From Bradysia coprophila (lineage: Eukaryota > Arthropoda > Insecta > Diptera > Sciaridae): a DNA stretch of 64,000 nt. The position numbers and the translations under genes were made by a program. The stretch spans positions 8,774,001 to 8,838,000 of the forward strand of contig NW_023503493.1 in the NCBI RefSeq assembly GCF_014529535.1, in the 5' to 3' direction. The notes under the pieces are model-generated. The model was given only the letters and a program-made list of their open reading frames with translations. It made no database searches and was not told the origin of the DNA. Below, piece by piece: positions 1 through 14,535 of the stretch (its first letter is position 1; each line of letters opens with the position of its first letter).

Positions 1-1789
1 TAAGCCTGTCGGATCGGCCTATTCAACGACGTACAGCCCCCGATTATATCATTCAGTGGTTCAGTTAAACGGCCAAAGATTGTATACTCAAGCTTCGCTA
101 AAACTTGAACCAATTCGAAAACAATGGTTCGGCGATCCGGGCGAGTTATTTCTCGTTTGAATGGTCTCAATTCTAGGAAATAGGTATCTCGCTTAGCTTC
201 CCATTTTCGGGGTGAACACTTGAAAGGTTATAGCGTTAGGGGTGTGCGATGGATAAAGTATCGAGACTGGCGTAGTCTACAAAAAATGGTTATCGTCCCT
301 AGATGTCAAAAATCGAGTTTAATTTTTTTTTTAAATTCGTTTACAGCTTGCGACAAATCATAAAATCTAAATTTTCGAGTTTTTGGTTTCCCACCTATTT
401 CGACCTTTACCAAAAAATTTCTTTTGGATTTTTGTTAGCTGGACTACTAATTTCTACTAATTTGAGTCCAGTGCTATAGGAAAAAATAAAATCCAGACGA
501 AGTTTGTCGAAAAAGTCTTTTTGGTGATTCGTCAAAGTTCACCGACTATGAAAAATTGAGTTGATTTTGAACTGGAAAATTCGGAAATTGATCTAGAAAA
601 TGTTTCGATTTTTGCTAAAGTGGGCTTAAATTCTTGGAAATGTTGTAGGCTATCCAGAACAGAAAAGTTTTTGAAAATCATCTGAGAAATATGAGTGTTT
701 GTTTGGTCTAAAATGGGGGTAAAATAGCTCAATTGACAAAATCGAATTTTTGCTGGCTTGCAACAGCGCCTATCCGCGGAACTGACTGTAGGGCGTTAGA
801 GCTGGACTCACCTTATTTCATTCCCTTAGATATTTTGTGTTGCAGGCCAAAAACGTTAGTCCAAGTAAAATATCTGCCCAGTTCACCCATATTTTTCAGT
901 GTTTTCAATTTGTTTTTGGTATTCAAACAGGATGGGCAATGAAAATGATATAAGCTACATCAAAACTAGATGTACATACAGCGCAAAATTGTCCCGAACC
1001 GTGCGATCATTGGTCTTAAAATTGTTGTTTTCCTCCTACTTCATAGTAGGTAGAGTGCCTTAGTTATTTGACTTCATAAAATGAACAGAAGCTCAAACGA
1101 ATATGGGCTCATTGTAAAGCATGCGCACCGTACATTTACAACAGTCAACACATGGTCACTCAAGATGTACTTTGTACATAACACGAAGTCACAACCATTC
1201 CCAACTATGGAAAATGTAGGGAAAATCGAGTTTTTTCACAAAAATAATTTTTTCAGTGGAAGTTTGAACTGTTTTTAGTGAAGGTCTTAAGCCATATTTT
1301 TAACACATTTTCCGTAGTTTCTCTTGTGGATTGATTAAGGAGAACTGGTATGTAACTTCTTATTTTTCCTCGTCTGTCTCTAAGGAATTTCATCTATAAG
1401 CTTTTGAAGCTCTTAGAGACTTAGAGGAATAGAAACCTCCATATTGTTATCACAACTGAAACGTTCGCATTGTTCGTATAAAATGTCAAATATTTCGGTC
1501 GGAAAAAATTCGCCAAAAATTTACTGAAAAAGTTGATTTTCGAACAGTAGAATGTGTTCCACAACTTTTCATTCCCAATCATGTATGATAACTGAAAAGT
1601 TCGAAGAATGTAAAGCGAGCGGATTGACACAAAGGACCCGCCTACGTGTTCTATGAAAAATTAAATTAAACAACAACTCAAACCGATCCAACCTACCCAT
1701 AACGACAAACTTTACTCGAATTTCCGAACTGACGGTCGATACCACAATTGAATTTAAATAATTTAAATTAAATAATGATTTTATTCCAG
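1..1789 (+). other. Probable last intron of a tyrosine phosphatase gene
   Basis: I find no convincing coding exon on either strand here. The open frames are short and their translations are rich in F, L and K, as expected of AT-rich intron sequence. The stretch ends in a good branch and acceptor context, TTTTATTCCAG, directly before the phosphatase-like exon at 1790. Its intron identity is inferred from that acceptor; the preceding exon must lie left of the window. Confidence 0.4.
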
Positions 1790-1873
1790 GCTCAGTACGA
1801 GTTTCTTCATAGGGCTATTGTTAATTATGCCGATCTCCATCGATTGTCGTTAGACTCGCCATCAGATTGCTAA
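1790..1873 (+). CDS. Last coding exon of a protein tyrosine phosphatase (partial)
   Basis: After the acceptor TTATTCCAG, 28 codons read AQYEFLHRAIVNYADLHRLS and end LDSPSDC then TAA. The pattern xQYxFLHxAIxxY is the last helix of classical tyrosine phosphatase domains, which follows the MVQTxxQY segment after the catalytic P-loop. This would therefore be the very C terminus of a phosphatase domain plus a 12-residue tail. The catalytic Cys loop and WPD loop are not in the window. Phase 0 at the acceptor is assumed because it gives this match. The match rests on a short motif, so the family call is moderate and no subtype (LAR, Ptp69D, Ptp99A) can be given. A T-rich probable 3' UTR follows. Confidence 0.5.
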   Translation, partial: AQYEFLHRAIVNYADLHRLSLDSPSDC

Positions 1874-4855
1874 TAACATTTACGATTTAAGAAACTTTTT
1901 TTTTTATTTTTTTCTATAATCGGAACCGATAGGAATGGAAAGTATTTTGTAATTTGTTTTTTATTTTCGCTGTGTAATTGAATGTAAAATTTTATTGATT
2001 TTTTTTTGGTGCAACGAATGCATTACTGCGGAACAAGAAAAAAATATTTTATTGTACATTGAGCGAGGCACATGACGTGGAATGAAAAGTGTTTTTTTTT
2101 TCTAATTACTTTTTATAAAACAGAAAAAATGATAAATTGGGAAACGTAGACTTCTTTCGTAAAATATTACCCTTATATAACATACGTTTTCACGACAATA
2201 TAGATGTTAAGTGACATGGTGAGTTTTTTTAAGTTAAAAAATTGTGTTCCTTTGTCGTTATAATTTCGTTCGAATTATAATTTATTGCATTTTGAACAAG
2301 ATTTTAAGTTACTTTTAACCTTAGACAAATTATTGACCAATGCTCCAAGTCACTTTCAGTCTTTCATAGGGCCGCAGTTTGATGCCTACGCAATATTCTC
2401 GCATTTCCTGATACTAAATAGTCATTCTTTTACCAAAGGGAGATAATAAAAAAAATCCTTCAAGAGCTATGTTTGCGACCAGAGCGAAGCGAGGACCGTA
2501 ATTCGCTCTACTTGTAAACTTACTATTTCTCCTCGAAGTGAATACAAAGTTACATATCCACGAAATTAACACGTCAACTTCTTTCATCGTTTTTCAAAAC
2601 AAAAACAAACAAACAAACGGAAGCGTTCGGGTGAGTAATTTTTTCAAGTGACAATAGTTCAAAAAAATCTCACCTGAACTGTCATCATACCAAATGTCAA
2701 CAAAACGCCATCTTCGGATCAAACTTGAGCGAAGAAAAAACAGCTATTCACACCGTGAAAAAACATTTGTTCTACGAGTTTTTTTTTGTCCTAAGGGTCC
2801 TAAATAGATATTTGGCCTAGTGCCTATTTCGGCCGTCACACATGGTAGACAATCAAAATTTCTGTCAAATTGAAGATATTGATCGGAAAATTTAAAAAAA
2901 ACCAGTCGTTCCCACGAACCGAAAATTCAAAAATTTTTCTTATCGAGCACTCCAAACCTGTCAAAAAAATGTTTCGCCCTTCGGGGTCAAAATTACTGGG
3001 TATTATAACTAGTGTGAAAACGTAGGCCTCAAATCGTGACCTTATGATAGCTTAAAATTGCTGCGAGGATCTATTATGATTGGTCTAAGGTTATTACGAT
3101 AAAAATTTACCAAAAATTTATTGAAAAAAATAGGAAACTCACTTCGCTTAAATGATAGTCTGCGGATTATTCGTATCTTTAGATAAACTTTTTGTTTCGA
3201 ACTTTTAGTGATTAGTTTAGGATTTTTTATTTGCGAAATAATAACAACAAAAAAAACGAAGAACCACTAAAGACTTTAGTAGCTTCGGTACGGTATGAAT
3301 GAGAAATATTCATAGAAAATGGCAGAAAATTCACAACCGCACAAGCTTCCATTCACCCAAGAAAATACAATGTTGATGTCTAGAGAATCGTTGAACTTAT
3401 GTGATGTAAACGTGTAAAATGTTTGTTCTGTGAGAACTTTCTTATTCCTTCGTAACAACAGTCTGTGCCATAAAATTAAAAAGAAAAAAGGAAAAATTAA
3501 GCCTGATTAACAAAGTCGACTCATGCGATTGATGAGTCACAATTTTTGTATAATTAGTAACATCCAGTCCCAGTGTGTCCCAGTGTTAGCTGTAATAATC
3601 GAACAAATACATTCCTCGCATGAGCCCGCATATTGAAGAGTCACAAATAACTATATGAAGGAGTTGTCGCTTGCACATTGTGAAGTTGGCATTTTCTCCC
3701 GTTGTTGCACTCCCGTTTATTGAGTTGATGTCGTTTCAGTAATTTTAAAGGCTTAGGATTCATCAGTAATAAAGTCGACCGGGAACAGGGAACAGTCAAC
3801 CTACAGTGTCATAATATTGTCAGTTTTTGTCGAACCGAAGCGAATCATATTTTTTTGAAGCCTGAATTTCAACCATTTTAACGCAGAACGTTATTCAAAT
3901 TCTAAGCAAAAGTTGGTTCGACAGTATGTCGCTAAAGTGCGCACATTTCGTCACAGTAATTAGTAATAATGTAACACCCACTGCAGTTTATCAGCCACAT
4001 AAATCTTGACTGTATGGCCCTTTGTAGGCGCGATAAATATAAATGTCTCGATATATGTTTCGACAGTTTCCAATTTCCTTATAGGTTGCTGTATGTTCTG
4101 ATGTGTGGATTACTTTCTAAAAAAATCGATGAATTTTTGTGGCGTTCCGAAGAACAATTTTCTGCTTAGGATAATGTTTTACGTCGTTGAAAAATAATTT
4201 GTCAAAATAGCCAAACATAATTGTTGTTAGCACCCAGAACATGCAGATACGTGACACGTTGTGCTTCATTTATTTTATTGATTCTTTTTAGCCGTTGATC
4301 AGTTTGAATCGGTAGACCCACAATTGATAAATCATTTACGCTGTTACTTGACGGTCGAAATGCTTTATGCGCACACACGCCAAATGAGAATGAAATCGAA
4401 ATTTATGATTTATGAGATAGTTTGTAGATAAGACATCTTTGAAACCACAACTTATTAATTACAAAATATATTTTATTCACTAAACTAATTCATGAACATG
4501 AGCCACCATAATTCATTTTCTTTCTGTATAATCTAGTCTTACATCTGTAATCGGTTAGTTTGATTGTTTTATTTTTATTTTTTTAAATAGACATACACGT
4601 AACATTAGTTTAAGTAAAACAAAGGAAAAGTTTAAAAGTAATTAAGTGGCCTGGATAAACATAAAAAAAATCCGAAAAGTGGGAGTTTTCCGATCATTCC
4701 AGAAGTGAAAATAAAAATAGAAATGGGTCAATGAAGTTAGAGTGACCCAACTTATACAACACTGAATGAGCTCATGGCTATTTTCGCTATGCCACTGCCA
4801 AAAGAAAATGTTTTTATTTTTTTTAAACCTAACGTGTAAAATTACACAAAATTCT
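1874..4855. other. Non-coding stretch; 3' UTR then intergenic DNA
   Basis: The first several hundred bases are T-rich and are probably the phosphatase 3' UTR. No gene-like ORF follows. At about 2471-2500 there is a GAGCGAAGCGAGG...GTAATTC motif that recurs in the satellite units at 40.8-41.3 kb. Confidence 0.4.
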
Positions 4856-5233
4856 TCAGTCCTGGTTCACATTTCTATTAATTAATTTATTCTTGCCGGT
4901 TTTTCGGTATATAATTTGTGACGATGTTGATCCATGAGCACCAAGGTCACCATTGGAATCATGGTCAATATGCTTTGCATGAACGTTTGTCTGTCTTTCT
5001 CTCATTAACACAACATTGTTCTCGGAAACACCACTGAAACACCGTTTTCGAAGAGAACTATTTTGTGTCTCTACTGAAAAGGTTAACATGTCGTCAGATG
5101 TCCGATAGCGATCGCTGTGAATACATACTTGCTGCAGGTTGAATAAAGCTTCAGGATTTTCATCGGATTCACTCATACAAACAAAACTAGCTATGTATGT
5201 TGATATGGTTCTATCATTACTACGCGCATGCAC
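4856..5233 (-). CDS. Hypothetical ORF, 125 codons, doubtful
   Basis: This frame runs 125 codons and its composition is more protein-like than neighbouring frames: mixed acidic, Ser, Asn and Arg residues rather than F/L/K bias. The better start may be the internal Met of MSESDENPEALF. No domain, signal peptide or membrane segment is visible. It could be the last exon of a gene whose other exons lie to the right on the minus strand, or a chance frame. I do not recognise it and assign no function. Confidence 0.25.
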   Translation of the reverse strand: MHARSNDRTISTYIASFVCMSESDENPEALFNLQQVCIHSDRYRTSDDMLTFSVETQNSSLRKRCFSGVSENNVVLMRERQTNVHAKHIDHDSNGDLGAHGSTSSQIIYRKTGKNKLINRNVNQD

Positions 5234-7199
5234 GCTCTACATATAAACACTCATAAATCAGTTTTGTGTGTATGAGTGAACCAGCTGAAAATCAGGCAAA
5301 CTTAGGATGAAATTTGATTGCTCTTTCCTGTAGTGCAACAGATATGTAAATCTAACGTCGATTGGCTTTGTATTAGAATTGACTTTAAAAAATCTTTTGT
5401 CTGAAATTTTTCGTACTTTACTCTGTAGCGCAATTGTAGCGTCAATATATCTTTTTTGATCAACCTGTAGTAACGTGTATCATATACCTTCCTACTTTCT
5501 TTACACCGAAACGAAATCGGCTGTTTTCAATTAGAATGCAACAAGTTCCACAATCCACATTCGAATCGCTCACTTATTAATGTCTGAAAGATAAATGATA
5601 AGCCATACAAATGTCATTCTACTGGTTGACGGTTCGTTGCAGTGCAATTTTAGAACGATGTGATCCAAATACTGTACTAAACGCGAGCGTGCTTAGTACT
5701 GAGGAACTGATATCCTTTGCATCTCAAACAAAAGTTTTGTGACCGAATTTTGTGAGACGCGAGCTTATTGAATTTACAAAAAAAAGAAACAAAAAATCAC
5801 TGAACAAGTCCGGGCTCATTTTCTTATTTACTTTGGAAACTCAACAATTAAATCCATCGATCAAATGAACATTATTTTAGCTTTTGTAATTCGAAATGTG
5901 TCACATGTATACTAGGCTATTATGTTAGTTACAAATTGAAGACTTACTGTGTATATATTTATAACCATCCCAAAATCATCCCATCCTTCTCCTGACACGC
6001 ACTTTTCTATATGCATTGCATTATATAAATACGTACGATTCATAATAAAACAACAAATTTATTTAAAATTTAATGGATTATTATTAACATATAAAAAAAA
6101 CATGATGATGATGATGAATGATTATTATTAAATGCATTAAACATTACACTTACTTATATTATACATGAATAATAACTATAATAAATTAATAGCAGAAGGA
6201 GCAAAAGGAAGAGTAAATTGAATAAAATCACAAGAGAAAATAAAGCGGGGGGTATAAATAACACCCCCAGGAAAATGGTTAATATTTGATACTAAATTGA
6301 ATTATGTAAAAACCTCATTTTTATAAGCATTTTTGTAAAAGTTGTAGCATTTTGTACGGAACAAAACCAGTAACCCCTTCACTAATATAATAATATCCTA
6401 ACCTGACAACCAAACAAAACAAACGAAAAAAAGTACGTGAACTCCAGCGACTTTACAGTCGACCCATTTTGACGGGAGCTTTTATTTTTTACTAATTCTA
6501 AAAAATGGGGAGGCTTAACTTTCCCCCATTCTAACAGATATGTATATGTACGCACCTATACTCGGTCAACCATCAAATATATTTAGTTAGAAAGTAAAAA
6601 TGGAAGAGATGAAAAAAAAACAAACAGCAACAACAAAAACAGAAACAAAATTGTTTTTATCATTTTTGATATATTTCAATTTTTGAATAAATGTTTTTTA
6701 AAATGCATAGATTTGGAACAATTATTTGCGTTTTTATTTCGCCGTTAATCCGTCAATATCAAGGATGTCAATGACCCTAACTGCCAAAAATTACAATCCT
6801 ATAAGAATCTGAGGGAATACTCAGTCCGAATAAGAAAGAAGGAGGCTCATTCAAGGTATATTATTGGCATTATCCAAGCCTCGATGTTCCCTTTAAATGG
6901 CAATACCATATTTTATTGTATACACACATGAACATTTTGAAAACCGACACATTTTCTGTGTTTTACTTGAGTTTTTAGTTATCTTCATATTAAAAACACA
7001 TGCAAAATTCTCCTATGAGCTTTAATAATATTCCTAGAATAATTACCGAGGCGCGAACATTTACCGAAAATCCTTTGACAGTCAGAAGAAAGTCCTTCAA
7101 AATATAAAAAGAAATTCATAGAAAATATCAAGAAAATCTGCAAAATCATGAAAAACCATTTCAAAGTTTCAAGAAAATCAAATAAAAAGAAGAAGAAAA
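5234..7199. other. AT-rich non-coding stretch
   Basis: No ORF here looks like a gene. There is a short ATG-type trinucleotide run near 6102-6118. Several A-rich stretches with AATAAA-like motifs around 6.6-6.7 kb could belong to a 3' UTR, but no adjacent coding exon supports this. Confidence 0.35.
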
Positions 7200-7650
7200 C
7201 CAGCGTTACAACAGTACCACTCTCTTAGTTCCGCTTTTATACGTAAAAGAAAAAGTAGAAGGAAAGTGGAACAAAAGTGAAACTATTGGAAAGCTGCATA
7301 TACACTCGCGGAATTTTGAAACCCGACACATTTTCTCTTTCGATTTTTTGTGTATTTTGCATGTATTTTTATATGAAGAAATCAAAAACTCAAGTAAAAC
7401 ACAGAAACAGAAAATGTGTCGATTTTCGAAATTCCGTGAGTGTATGATCCACTTTTCCCTTTTAAGAGAGGTAAGTGGAACTAAAAGAGTGGTACTATTG
7501 TAAAGGCCAACACACACTAGCATCTAGTGTCAGTTGGGGATATTATATTTCTATTCTCAAAACCGGTTTTAACCGATTTTATCTGATTTAAACAATAGAA
7601 ATATCGTATTCCCGATGACAGTAGATGCTAGTGTGTGTTGTCAACGCTGG
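7200..7650. mobile_element. Compound hairpin MITE
   Basis: The outer ends CCAGCGTT and AACGCTGG are inverted. Inside are two hairpins. One (about 7205-7506) has ACAGTACCACTCTCTTAGTTCC against GGAACTAAAAGAGTGGTACT and an inner pair around CGACACATTTTCT. The second (about 7509-7642) has arms AACACACACTAGCATCTA and TAGATGCTAGTGTGTGTT. No coding frame is supported. This is either two adjacent MITEs or one nested in another. Confidence 0.6.
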
Positions 7651-8002
7651 TAAGAAGAAAGTGCTTGAACATTGAAAAACAAAACTTTTGAAAAGCCAGA
7701 ATGAGTAAAAAATCCTTGGAAAAATGTTCTTTTTGTAAATTCTTTGTAAACGATATTTATCAAGTATCTGCTCCTTGATAATAACATTGAAGGGAATTTT
7801 AAACGATACGAAGTGAGGGTTACAATGGAAAGTGTAAACTAATAAGCCATTTCTGTGCCTTAAGATCAGAATTCGGCGTATTTCGTCACTGCACATACGA
7901 TCGAAAAGTGACTTCTAAAAAAAGCTGAAATGGCTGTAAAATTTTTGTTTTGTTTTTCGTCTCATTATGATCCTTACGGCACAGAAAACGTAGTTCGTGA
8001 CT

Positions 8003-8118
8003 CGTGACGAAGGCACAATTTTTTCAGGACACGTCTTAAGCTTGTCCTACTCGGCTTCGCCTCGTTAGGACAAACTTAAGACTAGTCCTGAAAAATTCTA
8101 CTTTTCGTCACTTGTGAC
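8003..8118. repeat. Inverted repeat (hairpin), about 115 bp
   Basis: The left arm contains CAGGACACGTCTTAAGCTTG and the right arm contains the imperfect complement CAAACTTAAGACTAGTCCTG, extended outward by CGTGACGAA and TTCGTCAC. The loop is the G+C-rich TACTCGGCTTCGCCTCGTTA. It looks like a small MITE or hairpin relic. Confidence 0.55.
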
Positions 8119-8758
8119 GAAAAATACTATTTCGGCCCTAGGGAAATCAAAATCTTTTACTTCATCAGTTTTAACATACTCTCTGCAATATAGTACGAGA
8201 GCCTTACGCGTTTGTGATGAAATTATATTTCTCGTTCCACTGTTTGTTTATGTTGTTTACTCCATAGACAACGGTTTAATACAAGAAATGATGATCGTGT
8301 GACGTAATTGAAAATGATTCTTCAAATTCTATTTTTGAGATAGATCGCAACACAATCTTACTCGAAAATTTGGTAAATGTGTGCTGTAACGCACATCCGA
8401 ATAGCAACTCTTATCAAAAATTTTCTAATTATTTTCGTATCGGCTGTTTAAACAAACATCTCTTATTAGTAGCACACTATCAAACTCAATATTGTAAATT
8501 TTCCTATTCAGTTGTTACGAAGTAGAGGACAGAGCAACATTGTGGTCTGATAACAAGCAGCGCACTGATAATTGTGATACAATCTATTCATCGTAAAAAG
8601 CAACAAAACTGAATAAAGTTATTTAATCTATTCGGTGTACCACAAGAACATTTAATCGCTGTGCATACAGCAAAAAGCTTCTCATTCCGAACCACACGTT
8701 CACATTGAAAAGGTCGAATTGTCTTTCGCTCAACTTTTAAATAAATATTTTGCTGAAA

Positions 8759-10247
<1,489 letters not shown>

Positions 10248-10624
10248 GAGGACAACACCGGCTCCAGTGATTCAATTAATATTTCGGTCGTGAAAACTAC
10301 TATCAAAAGCCAAAAAAATATATTCTAAGTCTCAGCAATGACGTCGTCGCTTTATTCACATTGCATATTTCGCAACAGTTCTTCTGTTATCGCCTCTGAT
10401 AAGTGATGACTTGAGAGCGGTATTGGTGATAATTTGCAAAACGAAGATCGAAGGTGAGAAAATTCGTCGAGTCGGCATATAGTGATTGGTGTATACGACA
10501 ATCAGTGTTTACAAATATGGAAGTGTCGCCAATTCATTACCTAACCTGCTGTTTTAATCAACTGTACGATTAGTTCTATTACTTTAGAGCGTCGTCGGCT
10601 AATTTCGAATGGGGAACTCCTGTA
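10248..10624 (+). other. 3' UTR and spacer before the tandem duplication
   Basis: No coding frame is seen. The stretch runs from the aminotransferase stop to the left edge of the 12-kb duplication. AAAAAATATATTC about 70 bp after the stop may be part of a poly(A) signal region. Confidence 0.35.
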
Positions 10625-10845
10625 GCCATCGTGCTTCTTCTACAAAATTTTGTGTCCTCGGTTGTGCCGCTTAAAGTGAAATCCAAGTTTTCTTTTTCTT
10701 AATTTTTCTTTAATTCTTTAAACGGTTGAACATACTTCCACAATTCTAAAATTATATCACCAACTCAACTAAGACATAACGCAGCCTATTTCGCTTAGTC
10801 TCTAATCTCTATTCCAACTCATTTCCTTTCAATCCAGAGAACTAA

Positions 10846-11473
10846 TTACTGTTGACGAGTGTAAGTTGCTTTCAAATGTTTGGTAGAATCCGGTGTATTC
10901 GATGTGGCCATACTCAGTTCTTGTTCCAACGTATTCTCATCGACAAGCCTAAATGTTCGCTCAACCTGAAAGAGGTCATACAAAATCATCGAAAAGAAAT
11001 TTTTTAAAAATTTCAGCAAAGTCTTACGCCTAAGACTTGTGGTTCCTTAGCCCCGTTCATTCTTCCAATGCTAGTCGACTTCAACGATATCGACGATCGA
11101 TCCCAAGAGCCCTCTTCAACTGTGGTCAGCCCTATAGAAGAATACAAAAACGTTATAACAACGAACCGTCGCTAACGGTACAAACATTAGAGTAAAGTCT
11201 ACCAAAATTGTGGGCCACCATAAACGATACCGCTGTTGTACCGGCATGTGCACGTAGGAATCCACTTTCTAGATGCATGGGATTGCCGCGCTCGGGATGC
11301 GACGATGATCCAGTGTAGGCGAATAGTGGTTGTTTGCCGCAAAGTCGAAATTCGATTTTGTCGTTGTAGGAAAAATCGGAAATGGTTGGATAGTGGCCGG
11401 CACCATTTTTACTTTGCCATACGCCAGCTATCCAAGCGATTGGACGAAGGATTTCGGGAATTTCGCTGGTCAT
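10846..11473 (-). CDS. Nitrobindin-like heme-binding protein, intact copy, three exons
   Basis: It encodes a 164-residue protein of the nitrobindin / THAP4 C-terminal family, a beta-barrel that binds ferric heme and is linked to NO and peroxynitrite chemistry. Exons on the minus strand are 11473-11203, 11131-11028 and 10965-10846, with GT-AG junctions and consistent phases (1, 0). Family landmarks are IAWIAGVWQSKNGAGHYPTI (compare GxWxGxGxGxYPTI), then HLESGFLRA, TTVEEGSW, KEPQVLG, RTFRLVDENTLEQELSMAT and C-terminal STKHLKATYTRQQ, whose His lies where the family's axial heme ligand is expected. No THAP domain is attached. A likely non-coding 5' exon ends near 11599 (CCAAT before GTAAGT). The unit-2 copy is broken. 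Confidence 0.85.
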
Positions 11474-11984
11474 TGTGACTTTATTTTTTGAAATTATACC
11501 AACGATCTGCGTGTTAGATGAGAAAGTACCGGAAAACAAGAAATTTGAAAACATTGAGAAACTTTGAAACTTCTGGTACATCTACGAGAACATATAACAA
11601 CCAAGACTTACATTGGATGAAAAAGGAATGAATGGTTCAACGATTCTAAATAATTGTTTCTGTTTTGATGTTTGACTGCTAAATTCACTCGGATCGTAAT
11701 AACAAGTTCTTATTACTTTGCTTAGTCTAAGAGGAATAACATTTGATGACACATATAGACAACTTTTAGTCTAAGAAAAAATTTGTTAAAAATACTCAAA
11801 TTTATATAAATTACCTAAGTATCTTATCGTACTCTCCGGGCATGGCAAAAAACGCGTACTCCACAGATTCTTGGGTCCTTAAAAAATATTAAAAAGAACT
11901 CGCGTTTTCCATTCCATCTTGACGAGATTGACCCTGCTCTTGTATTTATTCATGAAATGTCATCCTGGAGTCAAAACAACTTAT

Positions 11985-12060
11985 CTGGGCACCAATTCTC
12001 GAGAATTCAAGAATTCGTAAATTGACAGTTGTCACCTTAAAAGTTACAAATCGTATGGAC
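11985..12060. repeat. One arm of a hairpin MITE seen complete in unit 2
   Basis: CTGGGCACCAATTCTCGAGA followed by ATTCGTAAATTGACAGTTGT matches the left arm of the element at about 24163-24313. In unit 2 both arms are present; here only one remains before the two units lose homology near 12.09 kb. Confidence 0.5.
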
Positions 12061-13339
12061 TACTGTTAGTGTTAGCTTTAGAGCTCGTACAAGAATTGTA
12101 TTTCATTCACTGACGTTAGCTTTTGTCGCTTAGTTAATACTGTCAAAGTTAATTGTAAGTTTAGATCAGACCTCCCACTTCTCCTTATTTTCCTTATTCT
12201 CCTTATTTTTGATGAACCCTCCTTAATCCTCCCTATTTTTAGTAAATTCTCCTATTTTCCTACTTTTTCGACAAAAAAACGAATGAACATATGAAAATTA
12301 CCTCATTATCGACACAAGCTTATGCACATTTATTGGCTGGAACTAGAACGTTAGTGAATACAACCGTTTTAAATGTAAAATTTTCGCTCGCTTCGCTCAC
12401 TTATTACTTTATATTATACTCACTTGTACCAAACAGGTACCAATTATTGATTAAGAACAGTAGAACACGTTGTATGAGCTAGACCTACAGAGAATCATTG
12501 TGATATGAATAGTTCTATCAAGGCTAAAGAATTATTAAATGCAAGGAGTTCAACCGCTGGACTCTTCAATGTGTAGTTATACAGAGTAGCATGATTGATT
12601 CTTCTAAGTGGGAAGTGATCTTTCAGCTTATAAGTGTTAGATCCGAGGGGGAAATCACTCTTTTGATTTACACACGACTTGCAAACGATTTACATGATTT
12701 ACGTGATTTACACGAATAGACAACTTGCGTGGTCTTCTGGAAATATTTTATTATTGTCATTCGGGTTTCAAAACCCTTAAATACACAATCTTACACATCT
12801 TTTGAGTGAATTAGTATTTTAAATCAGCAATTTAAATTTTCCTAACTCGTCTACGTCATCATTCTCATTTGCGAGTAGTTGTTTACATTCGAATAAGTAT
12901 TTGTTAATATTTTCGTTTTTTTATGTTGGTACGTTAATAGACGAACAACTAATGACGTAAGCGCAGCTTTGCGAGTGTGCTAGTGTATGTATCGTACTTT
13001 CCTCTGAAATAAATGTTCTTCAATAATTAAAAAAAAACCTAAAGAATATTTTGATAAGGTGTAGTGGTAAATTATGTTTATTTTAACATTAAATTTCATT
13101 TAAAAATGGTTCGATGTGATTTCACGATTATGCAACATGTCTATTGCAAATCACTGCATTTCTCAACATTTATCAAGGATTTTTCATAATTATCATGTCG
13201 ATTATGTTCAGACCAACAAGGAGAAAATAAAACACGTTCAAATTAAGAGAAACTACCAGGTAATTGCAGTGAAATCAAGTGATTTATATTAACGTGTAAA
13301 TCATGTAAATCGCGTGTAAATTAAAGGGTGATTTCCCCC

Positions 13340-14174
13340 AAGGTTCTGAAAGAACATGTTAAGACACCCACGAGCAAGGTTCTGAAAGAACAGGTTAAGA
13401 CACATCTGAGTTGATCACGAAGGCGGTGACACACAAGTTTTGACAAATAGAGACTATTTATTTAACATACTCATAACAGATTGTTTGAAGTGTCAACTTG
13501 AAGAAAAAAAATGGTTTTTATCAAGTTGACATTTCAAACAATCTGTAATGAGTATGTTCAATAAATAGCATCTATTTGTCAAAATTTGTGTGTCATCCGC
13601 CCTCGTGGGTGTCTTAACCTGTTCTTTCAGAACCTTGCCTACGAGGGCAGCTGACACACAAATTTTGACAAATAGATGCTATTTATTGAACATACTCATT
13701 ACAGATTGCTTGAAATGTCCAAAGTATATAAACATACTGAAGGTAATGCAAATCCACAAAAACTCACGGAACCCTACTTTCGGGTGAATATAATTTTTAC
13801 AATGTTGGCCACTAGTTAAATTCACTTTGTTAGGTTGCACATTTATACTCAACACAAAAAATTGTATGCAGAGCAACACATTTCTACCAACATTAACACG
13901 CCAACCATCACGCAAGCAACATAACAAATCTTATATTCACCCGAAACTTGGGTTCCGTATAATTTGTGATCCGCTGAGCATTTGCATTACCTTCAGTATG
14001 TTTATATACTTTGGAAATGTCAACTTGATAAAAACCTTTTTTTTTTCTTCAAGTTGACACTTCAAACAATCTGTTATGAGTATGTTCAATAAATAGTCTC
14101 TATTTGTCAAAACTTGTGTGTCACTGCCTTCGTGATCAACTCAGGTGTGTCTTAACCTGTTCTTTCAGAACCTT
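13340..14174. mobile_element. Foldback-type element with 10-bp target duplication
   Basis: It is bounded by AAGGTTCTGAAAGAAC and its complement GTTCTTTCAGAACCTT, with GATTTCCCCC directly outside each end (13330-13339, 14175-14184). The arms extend through GGTTAAGACAC and TGTGTGTCA to TCAAGTTGACA. The motif GGTTCTGAAAGAACAGGTTAAGACAC recurs internally near 13379 and 13610, so it is built of two nested hairpins. Long arms and a 9-10-bp target duplication are typical of Foldback or Mutator-like non-autonomous elements. A further MITE at 13719-14013 interrupts it. Confidence 0.75.
13719..14013. mobile_element. MITE with CCAAAGTATATAAAC ends, innermost of three
   Basis: The terminal repeats CCAAAGTATATAAACATACT and the complement ending TTTATATACTTTG run about 35 bp, through GAAGGTAATGCAAAT. 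The flanks GAAATGT are duplicated (before 13719 and after 14013), a 7-bp target site. A second copy lies at 25193-25553. It has no coding capacity. Confidence 0.7.
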
Positions 14175-14535
14175 GATTTCCCCCTCGGTTAGATCTAACA
14201 CTATATGTAAGACTGTATTACCCGAGAGAATCGCATATCAATCTCATATTTTACAAAGATTCGCAAATTAAATCACGTTTTCACGTTTCGATTTGGCAAC
14301 GGGCTGTGGATACATGAAGCTCGGACGAAGACAACTACGAATAAAGTGAACACAAGTCATTCGATTTTTTCACAATTGAGCCTTAAATATTTTGTGCATT
14401 GGCGTTCATTTCTTTGATAACAGTCACGAATCTCCTTATTTTATGACTATGAAAACCTCCTGAATCCTCTTGATTTTTAAGAAATTTCCTCGTTACTCCT
14501 GAATTAAGGAGCTCATTTTTGGCGTGGGAGGTCTG

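Larger units (their letters stand above)
12167..14535. mobile_element. Non-autonomous DNA transposon, 2.4 kb, carrying two nested insertions
   Basis: The ends CAGACCTCCCAC and GTGGGAGGTCTG are perfect 12-bp inverted repeats, flanked by TTAGAT on both sides (12161-12166 and 14536-14541). The subterminal regions share CTCCTTATTTT-type runs. No transposase frame is found, so it is non-autonomous. It is absent from unit 2, so either it inserted after the duplication or it was lost from unit 2. It hosts the element at 13340-14174. The superfamily is uncertain: the ends recall hAT elements, but a 6-bp duplication is not the usual 8. Confidence 0.7.
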